A stretch of 64,000 nucleotides of DNA from Mesotaenium endlicherianum. Taxonomy: Eukaryota; Streptophyta; Zygnematophyceae; Zygnematales; Mesotaeniaceae. Below, in pieces: positions 12,531 to 24,400 of the stretch. The DNA is taken from positions 404,489-468,488 of the forward strand of contig WELA01004268.1 of the NCBI GenBank assembly GCA_009602735.1. The letters run 5' to 3'. The first letter of the stretch is position 1, and every line of letters starts with the position of its first letter. Under the pieces are notes generated by a model. It ran no database searches. It was not told the origin of the DNA and saw nothing but the letters and a program-made list of their open reading frames with translations. The translations under genes and the position numbers were made by a program.

Positions 12531-13028
12531 TGCAATGATCCGCCATGTGGCCGGTTGCGACGCGTGCGACACGTCGCGGAATTTGACCGGAAGTGTCGGT
12601 TTGAATGTGTATAAGTACAATTGGCGCGCAATCAAAGTATCTCGAGTTACCTTTTCGTTCGTATCGTTACAATGGTATTGGAGCGCGAACGTAAGCAACT
12701 ATGTCCAGGAGCCCAAGGTTCAAATCTTAATGAGCACAAGGTGCTCTAGGGGGTGCGAGGCTGGTCGATGGTACGACCGCATGGCAATCTTCAGATCATA
12801 CGAAGGAAAGGACACTGTTCAAAATAATGTCCCTCGCGCCGCCGCGGCATGAGTGCCCAAAACGTGCACACTTGTAGGTGGGAGGAGTGTAGCAATCCGC
12901 CACGTGGCCGATTGCGGCGCGTGCGACACGTCGCGGAATGCGACCGGAAGTGTCGGTTTGAATGCGTTTAAGAGCAATTGGCGCGCGATCAAAGTACCTC
13001 GAGGTACCTTTTTGTTCGTATCGTTACA
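12531..13028 (+). mobile_element. TRIM: miniature LTR retrotransposon, non-coding fossil
   Basis: Two direct repeats of exactly 141 bases each (12531-12671 and 12888-13028) begin with TG and end with CGTTACA. They flank a 216-base core. Directly after the left repeat is a primer site TGGTATTGGAGC (12673-12684), close to initiator-Met PBS. Directly before the right repeat is a purine tract AGGTGGGAGGAG (12876-12887). The insertion is flanked by a perfect 5-bp duplication CTTGT (12526-12530 and 13029-13033). The core has no gag or pol. The two LTRs differ at about 12% of sites by eye, so the insertion is old. All parts of a terminal-repeat retrotransposon in miniature are present. Confidence 0.92.
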
Positions 13029-13965
13029 CTTGTTGTGACATGTTTGTTAATGCGTGTCCAGTTTGGTCGTCAATAATTGCACTACGGTCATTAGTGCGAA
13101 ATGATAATTCGTATTCTTTTGAACAAGATTATGAAAAACAATATGACAAAAGCATCACAAGTTTATCAAAAGTTTTGGACGTTGTTTTTGACGTTAAGGT
13201 TTTTGACAATCTCCACTTTCTTAAGAAAGAATCTCGCAATCAAACTAAAGTCTTTTTGCATTCGCAAGAACTTTGTGTGCAATGCCTGCATATGAATACT
13301 TATTAATCAAGCACATTTAAGCATATTGTGGATGTACACATCTTTCAAAATTACCTAAAAAGAATTCTAAGCTTATCACACACTATCAATTACAGGACAA
13401 TTCACATAACGGAAAATCCCTGGACAACACTTTGGAAATGCGATAGGAAATGCAACCTTGTGGACTTCCTAAAGTGGAAACTGCGGAGTACGCACTAGTA
13501 GAACGTGATACTTTTTTGGTCCAAATATTTCATGAAGGCAAGAGCTAGGAAGCAAATAATAAGGACGTTCAATAATTAGCAAGCGAGTACACGAAAGTCA
13601 AAATGAACCGTTTATTTTTTAAAACCGAAATTTAATCATGTATTCCCAAACAAAATGAATCTGATATTTCTTCATCTTTGTGATAGGTCTTTATTTGTTC
13701 ATAGGATGACGCATGCAAATAATAGTTGGTACACATTCAAGTAATTAGATATTGTCATCAAGAAGAATTATATCTGACAAAGTTTGAGATGTTGACGATG
13801 TTGTTTAGTCAATGGAAAACGCAAGGTTACCTTCGACGACCTAACGTGTTTGCAATGATATGGACCAACACAATCGAGTCATGTGATCATATATTACTTC
13901 CTTGATAAATATTTTTGTGGAAAATCTCTTCTTTTTTCTTACTACCTGTTGCTTTTGTTACCTTA
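13029..13965. other. AT-rich spacer between TRIM and LTR nest
   Basis: Only short open frames of low-complexity AT-rich sequence are present. I see no gene, RNA or clear repeat here. Confidence 0.4.
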
Positions 13966-14245
13966 TGCAATGAATCGACTTACCAATAGGCGACTAACAA
14001 GATATTTATATCAGCAAGTAATCTTTATGGAATTTTATGTTAACGGATTTAATAACAACAGACAATACACTAGCAGTGAACAATACTCACAAATCAAATG
14101 CAAGTAAACGAGCATCAATCATGCAATCAGTAAACCCATACATAATTGAGGTTAGAAAACACTTCGTATCAATGGCTTCTCGCCTTGGATTTATATATCT
14201 CTCAGTAAGCAGTACAAGAGAGTTGGCCTTGATTCCAAATTCCAA
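13966..14245 (-). repeat. 3' LTR of the old element, distal part
   Basis: This aligns with 30967-31250 over its full length (shared words include GACTTACCAATAGGC and CAATGGCTTCTCGCCTTGG). It continues at 20946-21375 on the other side of the young element. Bases 14241-14245 (TCCAA) are the left copy of the young element's target duplication. Confidence 0.85.
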
Positions 14246-14748
14246 TGTAGTGATTTGAGTTATTATATATTAGTTTGCATATATTTTAATGTTTTCAAAT
14301 ATAATTGGAGTAGTATTGTGTGGATTCAAGTGTGAATAGGTACTCTAGTGACTTGGTTCATGTCCTTTGAACCTTCTAAGGCATTTTCAAAGTTAGAGGA
14401 AAGACCTAGAAGAACTCCACGTGGCAAAAGTCAAATGTGCCATTTTTAGGTCAAAAGGTCATGTGTACATTATTCTAGAAAGAGGTGGCAAGTTTTGGGA
14501 TGTGTTGGGTGCCAACACATCAACATACACCTTCCTAGAATTTACTTATTTAGCAAGTATATAAACAAGAGCTAGAACATAGAAAGACATTCCAGAATCA
14601 CTCTTGTACTTGCCAAAATCCAGAAATATATTAACTTTCAAGAAGCCATCTCTCTTTGAAAAAGCTACCACTTGTGTTCAAAGATCCTTGTCTTGAACAG
14701 ATAAAGTATTATATTTCACTAAGTATTTCATCTATCTGTTTCACTACA
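14246..14748 (+). repeat. Left LTR of the young chromovirus
   Basis: 503 bases, TG...CA. A TATA-like box TATATAAA at 14558-14565 would place the transcript start in the right-hand third, leaving a short R-U5 of roughly 150 bases before the primer site. Confidence 0.93.
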
Positions 14749-14785
14749 GTGGTATCGGAGCGACGTTCTTTGGTAGCACAAGAAG

Positions 14786-16081
14786 ATGGCCGATCCTCAA
14801 GACCAACAGCAAGCTTTCAAAGGAAGCCCTTCCTCTCCAAGACACCCTCCTCCAGCGCCGATGGAAGAGCCCACTCGAAAAAATCTGCAACAACAAGAAG
14901 CGCCACAAGGAGGAGTACACCCTCCTCCAGCGCCGATGGGAGAGCCTACTCAAGGAAATATGCAACAACAAGAAGCACCACAAGGAGGAGCACCGTCAAA
15001 TCTCGTGGCAGCCGCTATAGCAAAGTTGACCCCACCTCAAGGAGTTCCCGCAAATGAGTGGGCAGCCTTCCTAATGACCGTCCACAACCAAGTGGGCTTG
15101 GCCACCTATGAAGCAACCGTGCAAGCGTCAAGAGAAGCTATGGCTGCCATGGTTGCCCCTATTGCGAGCAANNNNNNNNNNGACGCTCAAAATCCAGCCC
15201 CGNCGATTCAAGCGCCTCCACAAGAGCCAACGAGAGCAAGGAAACTCATCAAGCCCGGCAAACCCGACACTTTTAACCCCGGGAAAGGTGCCAACCTGAA
15301 TTTATGGCTCTACCAAGTGGAGACGTACCTCGCGTTCCTTGAAGTACCCGAGGAGGACTACGTTCCCTTTGCCGTTACCTTACTTAGAGGAGCAGCAACA
15401 TCATGGTGGCGTAACTATCAAGCGGCTATATATCAAGCTATGGCGCACCCCATGCTCGGCCAAGAGCCCCCACCATCATATGCAAGATGGGCAGATTTTC
15501 GTGAGGCCCTCAAGAAGCAATTCATGCCCATCAATGCGGAGAAGATTGCCCGAGGAAAGCTCCACCATCTCAAGCAAACGACGTCCGTTCAAGAGTATAC
15601 ATCCAGATTTCACGCCCTCACTCTTGAGATCCCCAACATGTCTCTCGAGGAGAAGATTGACCGTTACATCTTTGGCCTCAAACCCAAGGTGGCAAAGGAA
15701 GTGGAGTTACGCGACTTGACGGACTTCTCAAAGATCATTGAAGTGGCCCAAAAGGTGGATACCTTGGATTTCAAGCACTCCGTGCCTTCATCTTCACGGG
15801 TACCGACGACGCGGGTGTACGCAGCCCCTTCCACATCCGAATCTGGACCCACACCCATGGAAATCGGAGTTATTAAAAGGGACCCCGCGGCTGCCCGGAA
15901 GAGTGGAAGACCCTCCAATGACACTTATGATGCAAGAAACCAGCAAGGAGTGAAAGCAAGACTCTCCCCGGCTGAAAAAGAAGCTCTCATGACGGCTGGA
16001 CTATGCTTCTATTGCAAGGAAAAGGGCCATCGTGCACTTTCATGCCCCAAAAAGTTGTCAAAAAACGGACAGCGCCGGTAG
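14786..16081 (+). CDS. gag of the young chromovirus (fossil)
   Basis: An open frame of 431 codons that includes a short assembly N run near 15172-15181. The N-terminal part holds a duplicated Pro/Gln-rich unit (HPPPAPM followed by EPT and QQQEAPQGG). It is followed by a retrotransposon capsid-type domain (around [12 protein letters not shown] and [10 protein letters not shown]) and a C-terminal zinc knuckle [14 protein letters not shown]. The product would be the structural protein of the virus-like particle. It overlaps pol in another frame, an arrangement in which Ty3/gypsy families often use ribosomal frameshifting. Confidence 0.9.
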   Translation: MADPQDQQQAFKGSPSSPRHPPPAPMEEPTRKNLQQQEAPQGGVHPPPAPMGEPTQGNMQQQEAPQGGAPSNLVAAAIAKLTPPQGVPANEWAAFLMTVHNQVGLATYEATVQASREAMAAMVAPIASXXXXDAQNPAPXIQAPPQEPTRARKLIKPGKPDTFNPGKGANLNLWLYQVETYLAFLEVPEEDYVPFAVTLLRGAATSWWRNYQAAIYQAMAHPMLGQEPPPSYARWADFREALKKQFMPINAEKIARGKLHHLKQTTSVQEYTSRFHALTLEIPNMSLEEKIDRYIFGLKPKVAKEVELRDLTDFSKIIEVAQKVDTLDFKHSVPSSSRVPTTRVYAAPSTSESGPTPMEIGVIKRDPAAARKSGRPSNDTYDARNQQGVKARLSPAEKEALMTAGLCFYCKEKGHRALSCPKKLSKNGQRR

Positions 16082-19000
16082 GCCAGGAGCCTACCACCCC
16101 AAGACCCACTTCACGAGAAGGCAACACGCCAAGTGAGGTGGAGACCCCCGTTGAAGACGACGTTCCAGCCCCAATGAGTTTGAGAGGTTACCTTGGAGGA
16201 GAGAAGGTCCACATCTTGGTGGATAGCGGAGCTCAAGGCAACTTCATTGCTGCAGATTTTGCCACCAAGCACGGTATTACTATGCGAACTCTTGACCACG
16301 ACGAGGAGATTATGATGCCCGATGGATTCTCCTATACTACCCCTTCCAAGAAGACGTACCCCTTGGCACTCTCTATCAAGTCCTTCAAGGATAGAGTAGT
16401 GTTCTCCCCCATGCAATTGGGCAAGTACGACGTCATCCTAGGGACGCCTTGGTTGACCAAGCACAACCCCCAAGTTGATTGGAGGACCGGTACTATCAAG
16501 ATCAAGAATGACATCACTTCAAGAATCTGTATTTTGCGCGCAATCCAGAATATCCAGACCCAAGACATCCAGAAGCCGGCACACGAGATACTATTGTCCG
16601 CCCTCCAACTCAAGAGACTTGTGAGGAAGGGACACGAGCTTCTTTTGGCCTTGATCACGCCAAAAGACATCAAGAAAGACATCGAGAGTCAAGAAGGCAG
16701 CCCCGTTCCCAAGGAGATACAAGAAGTCTTTGAGGACTACAAAGAAGTGTTCTCCCCGGAATTGCCCAAGGGCCTACCCCCCAAAAGATTCGTAGACCAC
16801 AAGATAGAGTTGGAGCCCGGAAGCAAGCCCATCTCTCGGCCTACGTTCAAAATGTCATACACGGAGCTAGACGAAGTCAAGAAGCAAATCAAGGAGCTAC
16901 TGGAGCATGGCTTCATTCGACCTAGCAAGTCGCCATTTGGAGCCCCGGTGCTATTTGTCAAGAAGAAAGATGGTACCTTGAGGATGTGTGTGGACTATCG
17001 CGCCCTCAACAAGATCACCATCAAGAATCGATACCCGCTGCCGCGCATGGATGAGCTCATGGACCGGCTGGTTGGAGCCAAGTACTTCACGAAGATTGAC
17101 TTACGGAGCGGCTACCACCAGATTCGCATCGCAGAACCGGACATAGAGAAGACGGCATTCAGGACAAGATATGGACATTTTGAGTTCATGGTCCTGCCAT
17201 TTGGACTCACCAACGCGCCAGCAACTTTCATGACTATGATGAACACCATATTTCAGCCCATGTTGGACAGATTTGTGGTGGTATTCATCGATGACATCCT
17301 TATCTACAGCAAGACCCTTGAAGAGCATGCGAGACACTTGAAAGAAGTCCTTGAAGTATTGAAGCAAAACAAGCTGTTTGCGAAGGAGTCAAAATGCGAG
17401 TTTGCCAAACAAGAAGTGGAGTTCCTAGGTCTCCACGTGACTGCTGATGGCATCAAGATAGACCCCAAGAAGACCACGGTGGTGGAGGAATGGCCAACCC
17501 CCACGACCAAGAAAGAACTCCAGTCATTCTTGGGATTTGCCAATTGGTACAGAAAATTCATCCAAGGCTTCTCGCACATAGCAGCCCCCCTGACAGATCT
17601 ACTCAAGAAGGACAGGCTATATACATGGACCGAGAAAGAGGAAGAGGCATTTCAAGAGTTAAAGCGAAGATTGACCACATCCCCGGTGCTCACACTCCCA
17701 AGTCCAAACCCAGATTGGCCCTTCCACGTCATCACCGATGCATCTTCCTATGCAATAGGAGCAATCCTGCTTCAAGACCAAGGCAAGGGACTGCAGCCCA
17801 TCGCCTACGAGTCAAGGAAGCTAAATCCAGCCGAGCAAAATTATACAACCACGGAGCGAGAGGCATTGGCGATTGTACATGCCTTGAAGGTTTGGCGCTG
17901 CTACGTTGAAGGACGCAAAGTACTGGTCACCACGGACCACGAGGCGTTAAAGCACCTCCAGACGCAGCCGTATCTCTCAAGGAGACAAGCAAGATGGAGC
18001 GGATACTTGCAACAATACAACATCACGATTCAGTACCAGCCCGGCAAGACAAACCCGGCTGACCCCCTCTCAAGACTGCAATTAAATGCAGTGATGGTAT
18101 CCCTGAAGACAGATCTGGAAGCTCGATTTTCAGCCGCCTATGAAAGAGACCCTTACTACAAGAACGGAGAAGCAGCCTTGGACCCATGCAAGAAGCAAGA
18201 AGGCAATTATTGGGTGAGGCAAGATACGGGCCAGAGATGTGTTCCTAATGACTTAGACCTCCGGCTCTTGCTTCTACGAGAAGCACACGACAACCCTCTT
18301 GGAGGACACTTTGGAATCCTAAGGACCACGGGCGTTCTAGCTAGGACTTATTGTTGGCCAGGCATGTCTAAGCAAGTCAAGGAGTACTGCAGGAGCTGTG
18401 ACACATGCCAAAGAATCAAGCCATCATCGCAAAAGGCGGGAGGACTCCTCCAACCACTACCAATCCCCGAAAGACAATGGACGGACATCTCAATGGACCT
18501 TATCGTGGACTTGCCCGTGACACCTCGAGGCCATAATGCAATACTCATGGTGGTGGACAGACTTACGAAGATGGCTCATTTTATTCCCACGGCTACTAAG
18601 GCTACAGCACCACAACTTGCAAGACTCATCTTTGACAACATCTTCCGGCTCCATGGACTACCATCAAGAATTGTGTCAGATAGAGACCCAAGATTCACAA
18701 GCCATTTCTGAAAAAATCTCTTCAAGAACTTGGGTACATCGCTGGATATGTCTACCGCCTACCACCCACAATCAGATGGGCAAACCGAGCGTATGAATCG
18801 TACCCTAAAGACCTCTCTAAAGGCCTACGTGTCTACCCTCGAGCAAGACTGGGACATGTACTTGACCCCCTTAGAGTTTGCCTACAACAACACAACGCAA
18901 ACCTCTACCCAAGAGTCCCCATTCTTCCTCAACTATGGCTTCCATTCAACCACGCCGCTGAGCTTCACGGCTGGCCATGATGAAGTACCTGCAGCCACAG

Positions 19001-19632
19001 ATTTTTTGGAGACATTAGAAGCGGCCCTTGCAGCAGCCAAGAAAGCTCTACAACACGCACAAGATGCTCAAGCAAGAGTGGCAAACAGGTCCAGAAGAGA
19101 AATTACGTACAGAGTGGGTGACAACGTGTTACTATCATCCAAGAATATTTCCCTGAACAACAGGCCTGCCGGCAGCAAGTTCTCTCCCAAGTATTTGGGG
19201 CCCTTCAAGATTATCCAGCAAGTCAACCCCGTTGCTTTCAAGCTAGAACTTCCCCAGACTATGCACATCGACCCCGAATTCCACGCTTCCCTCTTCAAGC
19301 CATATGTGCAACACGACAACAAGTTCCCACGACGTGTGACAACCCCACCAGCCCCAACAATAGTGGATGATCATTTGGAGTACGAAGTGGAAGACATAGT
19401 GGCTATGAGAAATTTCAGGAGACAGCAGCAATACTTGATCAAGTGGAAAGGATATCCAGATTCGGAGAATAGTTGGGTGGCGGCGCACTACCTTGACAAA
19501 GTTCAGAGAAAGTTGAAGCGCTTCCATGCCGCCAACCCCCATCTTGGACCAGCCCCAAGTCTCTCTACTAGAAGCCCGAAGACTTCAGGGAGGCAGCCTG
19601 CCACCATCAAGAAGCAGCAGAAGACCCCTTGA
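16003..19632 (+). CDS. pol of the young chromovirus (fossil, broken)
   Basis: Domains in order are aspartic protease ([12 protein letters not shown]), reverse transcriptase ([23 protein letters not shown]), RNase H ([20 protein letters not shown]), integrase zinc finger ([10 protein letters not shown] ... [11 protein letters not shown]), integrase core ([18 protein letters not shown]) and a C-terminal chromodomain ([26 protein letters not shown]). The chromodomain places it in the chromovirus branch, whose integrases tether to histone marks. The region looks almost intact, with about one visible break. Confidence 0.92.
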
Positions 19633-20437
19633 AGGCAGCCTGCAAGAACAAGAAAGAGGAAAAATTGACATTAGACACTCTTCTCTTCTCCCAGTTTCTG
19701 GATAGAAAACTAAAACTGCTACTAGTGATAGGTCTCTGCATAATATATTCTGAAATTTTACCTGGCTGTAGTCCATAAGTAGCCGGTCATTTGAAGTCCA
19801 AGTTTGCTCAATTTGGAGCACTGGTGAGAAAGATATGATGCTCTAAGTAGAAGGGGATCAAGCTGCTGGCATTGTTAGGGCAGAATATGCCTTCTGACAT
19901 TGTGCCCTCCCCTGAACTTGGAATGCTCTGAAACTCAAGCCTCTGGTAGAACATCTTACAGCGCCCAGTTTGAGACTTAGTTTGCAGAATTTGGAGATGT
20001 ATAGAAGGGCTTATGATTCTCAGAAGTTTCTGCACAGATTTGGAGGAGTGCCTACTCTCTCAGCTCTCAACAACACTCCAGAGATTAGAATGCTCTCAAA
20101 TTTGGTGACCCGGTAGAGTTCTCCAACACGGTCTGTCTGGCACTCAAATTTTTAGATTTGGAGCAGTTCTGTGGACGCTATGAATTTTTGAATTTGTGGC
20201 AGGTTTTGGGCCAACTTGTACAATTTTCCTTATCATCAAGGAGTAGGCTAGCCAATAAGGTCACACCACCCACGATCTTGCCTAGTCTACCTTACATGTG
20301 TAGCACCTGACTTGGCGCCTTGATTTAATCCTCTTCACATGTGTGGCATCTGACTTGAAGATGTTGACTAGTCTGCACCACATGTGTAAGACCTGACTTG
20401 ACGCGCCGAGACGTCGCTTTCTCTGGCGGGGGGGTGA
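19633..20437 (+). other. 3' untranslated part of the young chromovirus
   Basis: About 800 non-coding bases between the chromodomain end and the right LTR, ending in the purine tract. It includes short repeated words around 20290-20410 (CTTGACGC and ACATGTGTA-type units in three loose copies). Confidence 0.7.
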
Positions 20438-20940
20438 TGTAGTGATTTGAGTTATTATACATTAGTTTGCATATATTTTAATGTTTTCAAACATATTTGG
20501 AGTAGTATCGTGTGGATTCAAGTGTGAATAGATACTCTAGTGACTTGGTTCATGCCTTTTGAACCTTCTAAGGCATTTTCGAAGTTAGAGGAAAGACCTA
20601 GAAGAACTCCACATGGCAAAAGTCAAATGTGCCATTTTTAGGTCAAAAGGACATGTGTACATTATTCTAGAAAGAGGTGGCAAGTTTTGGGATGTGTTGG
20701 GTGCTAACACATCAACATACACCTTCCTAGAAATTACTTATGTAGCAAGTATATAAACAAGAGCTAGAACATAGAAAGACATTCCAGAATCACTCTTGTA
20801 CTTGTCAAAATCCAGAAATATATTAACTTTCAAGAAGCCATCTCTCTTTCAAGAAGCTACCACTTGTGTTCAAAGATCCTTGTCTTGAATAGATAAAGTG
20901 TTATATTTCACTAAGTACTTCATCTATCTGTTTCACTACA
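20438..20940 (+). repeat. Right LTR of the young chromovirus
   Basis: 503 bases, same ends as the left LTR and about 96% identical to it by eye. Confidence 0.93.
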
Positions 20941-20945
20941 TCCAA

Positions 20946-21375
20946 ACTGGAGAGCAACACCTAGCATATGTACATGGAATGAGTTTACTGTTCAACGGCA
21001 AGTGCAATGGCACCACCTGCCCGGGGGTTAACCTCGTCGGTAGGATCTCGGCTAACCAAATCTATAGCCATCTTCCATTATCCCGAATTGCCATCCATCC
21101 TAAAGATGTCATCTGGCCATTCATCTAGCATATCACACTTAGTTGCATGACTAGGCTGTTCGCTGCTACCGAGTACGAAAGTCAGCTAGCTGTCAAAGAA
21201 TGTGTCAGCAAGCTGACTTAAGTTGACTTCAGCCTGCTGCTCTTGACTAAGTCATTAAACTGATTACTATTAAAAGTAGAGCAGACTGAATATTAACTCA
21301 AGTTCAACATCCTGAACTTAATTAAGTATTATGTTTAAATGAAATTGATATCTACCAATATACTGATTCACTACA
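20946..21375 (-). repeat. 3' LTR of the old element, proximal part
   Basis: This aligns with 31255-31682 throughout (shared words include CTAGCATATGT, CATGGAATGAGTTTACTGTTC and GTCATCTGGCCATTCATCTAGCA, the last quoted only in part). It ends CACTACA on the plus strand. The minus-strand start is preceded by the purine tract AAGTTGGAGGAAT at 21376-21388. Confidence 0.85.
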
Positions 21376-21480
21376 ATTCCTCCAACTTAAAGTGTTATCG
21401 CCTCGACAACACTAAACAGTAAAGCTATGCGTTCAGAATACTGATAGTACTGATCTCCCTTCCGCCTGCCTCTCGCTTCA

Positions 21481-24400
21481 TCACTGTTTCCTAGCTTTGG
21501 GACTCACTTGTGACAGTGAACTGTCACCTCCACCCTCAATCCACTTCTGTTGTGGAGTGCAAACAGAGAGACCTCCAGCAAGGCTTGACTGGAGGATGGT
21601 TTTGAGATCTAGGGAGATGTTCCTGGGCCCCAGGATCAGGAGATTGAGATCTGGAACTTGATCTGGACAGCCCTCTAGGTTTGTCAACTGGCAGCCTAAA
21701 GAACCCAATTTGTTCTAAAGTTGGACCATGAGGGGAACGAAAGATTGTAGCCTGCTCTTCAACCACTTGGGTGTTAATCCCCTTCATAAACAGGCAACCC
21801 AGTAGGATGATGAAATACATTGGCAAGGGACACATGCCCCTGACTGAAGGGGTTGGCCAGCATACCTCTGGCTACACCACGTGTTCCCCTTCTGGGACCC
21901 CGGTCCTCTAGGGATTTCTGCCTTTCTCTGCTGCCAAGTAGAAATAGATCAGCTTCTTCCCCTGCCTGGACCGGTGGGCTGGGAGACCAAGCGCAAAATC
22001 CTGTTGCCGCCACAGTAGGGGTCACAGTCCATAGACTTGACCTTGGCCCTCTAGGAGTCCCTGCTTCTGCCTGCCCCCTGGGTTTCCTGAGCTCCAAGGG
22101 TTGATGCTTCTCCCCTGCCCTGTTCTTCTTCCTCACCCTCCTCATCTTCCTCCTCTGAGAGGGTAGGGGTCTCATCCACCAAGTCATCCTGCTCTCTAGT
22201 AGACATGGAAAAATCTACTGACCGCACTTTCTTGGGACAAGCTGGAGGTTGCTTGGCCTTTAGCTTGCTGATATCTATCCGGCCTGCATTCTTTGCCCAT
22301 TTGACAAAAGGCATGCTTCTTCTTAGTGAAGTAGTCTCTCTTTCTCTCCTCCTGTGGTCCTTGGTTCTTGCATTCATATTACTCAGACATCCATTAAGCC
22401 TAGGGTCCCAAAGGGCAATGTGGGGTGGCATGATGCACTCTGAGACCGGTCTAGTGGAGAGACAGCGAAACGTCATGATCGGAGACGAGCGGAAAAAAAC
22501 CATTTCTCCGCTAGGGCCTGTTTCTTCTGTATTTTTTGCCTTCAATGGACCCCCCCACTTGCTTCTTGAAAGCGGAGACGTTACAATGCATCTACGGCAT
22601 TGAAGGGCCATTTAGAGCATACTATTCTGAAATTACATGCATCTACGACATGAACGGGCCAATCAAAGCACACTTTGAAATGCAATCCGAAAAAAATTGT
22701 AACCAATTAGAAGACACCAGTTTGAACGCCAACTTTCAGAGTCAAGCTGTCTGCCGAGAGTTTCCAAAAGCTGAAACCTCATGACTTTTGAAGCTATTGA
22801 CTTTTGAAATTGAAGTCGTTTTTGCTGTCAGCAATCTGACAGGCAGTATCCGACGTTGACTTTTTTTATTGGTAGCTCAAGCCGCGTGAAGATGCTCGCA
22901 CCGACCCATTGGGCCGCGGCGGTATGCTGCTCGACCGACCACGACCGACCGCCCGGGCAAGTAGTGTACTGGCCCGTGGATAAGCACATAGCATCATTAG
23001 AGCTAGGCCGCTAGCTGGTTATTACCAGCAAGGAGGCCAAAATCGCGACGGAGACTTTACATCTCCGTCACGCTTATACTCCGAGGGGCCTAAGCCGTGA
23101 GGCTAACCCCCGCGGAGATTTGAAACTTGTGCCAGGCTTGAACCCCGAAGGGTCTAAGCCACGAGGGGAACACCCCAGTCTAGGAATTGCATTGGTGCTT
23201 TTCTAGTAAGACAATTATAAGTTGTCTTCGTCCCCGTCGCATAGTCGTTGAGGAAGAGGGTTTGCCGAGCAAAAATAGTCTGGATTATTCATGCCATTTT
23301 CATTGGTCGCGATAGAGGAGACAGCCCTGTGAGGGAAATGAAAACGAGTGAGGGAAACGGGTGAGGGAAAGACTACCCTCTTCACGTATTTTCAACGTTG
23401 TGGCCGAGGGCAAACGTGCCCGACAGACCAAACATTGATTATCTGCTGACGCGACGATCGAGTCAGCATAACGTTAGGTTTCGGCCAAGCCGCGGCCAAA
23501 ACTGACTCGACGAAAGTTAGTTGATCCACAGCGCGCCACGATGCTCTCATACGGCCAATCAAATACAAGCGGGGGCTGAGCGTCAGCGAGGGCCCCCTCT
23601 CGGTGACAAACGGAATTGGCCAGGGGGGGACGAGCTTGTCAGAGCCTCTTCCACCACCCGGCGACTTTGGCTCGTTGCCGGCTCATACATTTAAGCGAAC
23701 AACGTGGAGCCACACGGTACAAGCCACCATTTTCACCCGGCGATCGTGGCCGTCACTTTCTTGACAAAGTGAGCGGGCAACGAGAGCGGGCCTGTCAGGC
23801 TACCCCCGCCACCCAGTAGCTTTTGCGACTGAACGTAGGTTGTCTACTTTTGCTATTTGTTGTGTTTCAGAATTTTGTGACCAACACGCCATGATAACGT
23901 TATCGCCACTCTTGAACCAAACAACGACCAATCAGAAGACGGTACCCATACTTAGTCCAAAATTGCATGGTTGTGAACATCTTCGAGGCGATGCAAATGT
24001 TTACGCGTAGATGTGGAGATTAGGTGGAGATTGTTCCCATGCCATTTCTTCGACATTTAGTGTGAAAAGACCCAGAAAACACCATCTTTGCCTGCCGTGG
24101 AGAGGTCATGTTCTCCACTTTGCATGACTTAGCGTTGAAAAAATCAAAACGGAGATGGCCGAAGGTCGACACCTGGGGCGTTTTTTGCCGTTTCGATCCA
24201 AACCGGTCTCAGAGTGTGAGGTAGCCGTCCAACCCACAGTAGAAGTTATCTGGGTGGGCCCGCTCACACTCCTGCTTCCTGTTAGTGACGCCCATCTACC
24301 TCCAGTCTGTGGGCTGTTGGTAGTACTGTGGCCCATGTTCGGCCTTTTTCAGCTTACAAGGGAACCAGTGGGGAGAGAACATCTGCTGCCCTGCTTCTCT

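Larger units (their letters stand above)
14246..20940 (+). mobile_element. Young Ty3/gypsy chromovirus, near-complete, nested
   Basis: LTRs of 503 bases each (14246-14748 and 20438-20940) start TGTAGTG and end CACTACA. The element is flanked by a perfect 5-bp duplication TCCAA (14241-14245 and 20941-20945). A primer site TGGTATCGGAGC at 14750 matches initiator Met-tRNA. A G-rich purine tract (about 20425-20437) precedes the right LTR. Gag and pol follow in the order protease, RT, RNase H, integrase, chromodomain, typical of chromoviruses. The LTRs differ at about 19 of 503 sites by eye (about 4%). With a land-plant rate of 1.3e-8 that would be near 1.5 million years, but the rate for this lineage is unknown. 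It looks nearly whole, with about one visible break in pol and a short assembly gap in gag. Confidence 0.95.

Noticed and set aside
24106-24336. Minus-strand frame spanning the right end of the CACTA-like element
   Set aside because: It is a chance fusion of transposon-end sequence with the flanking block, not a gene.
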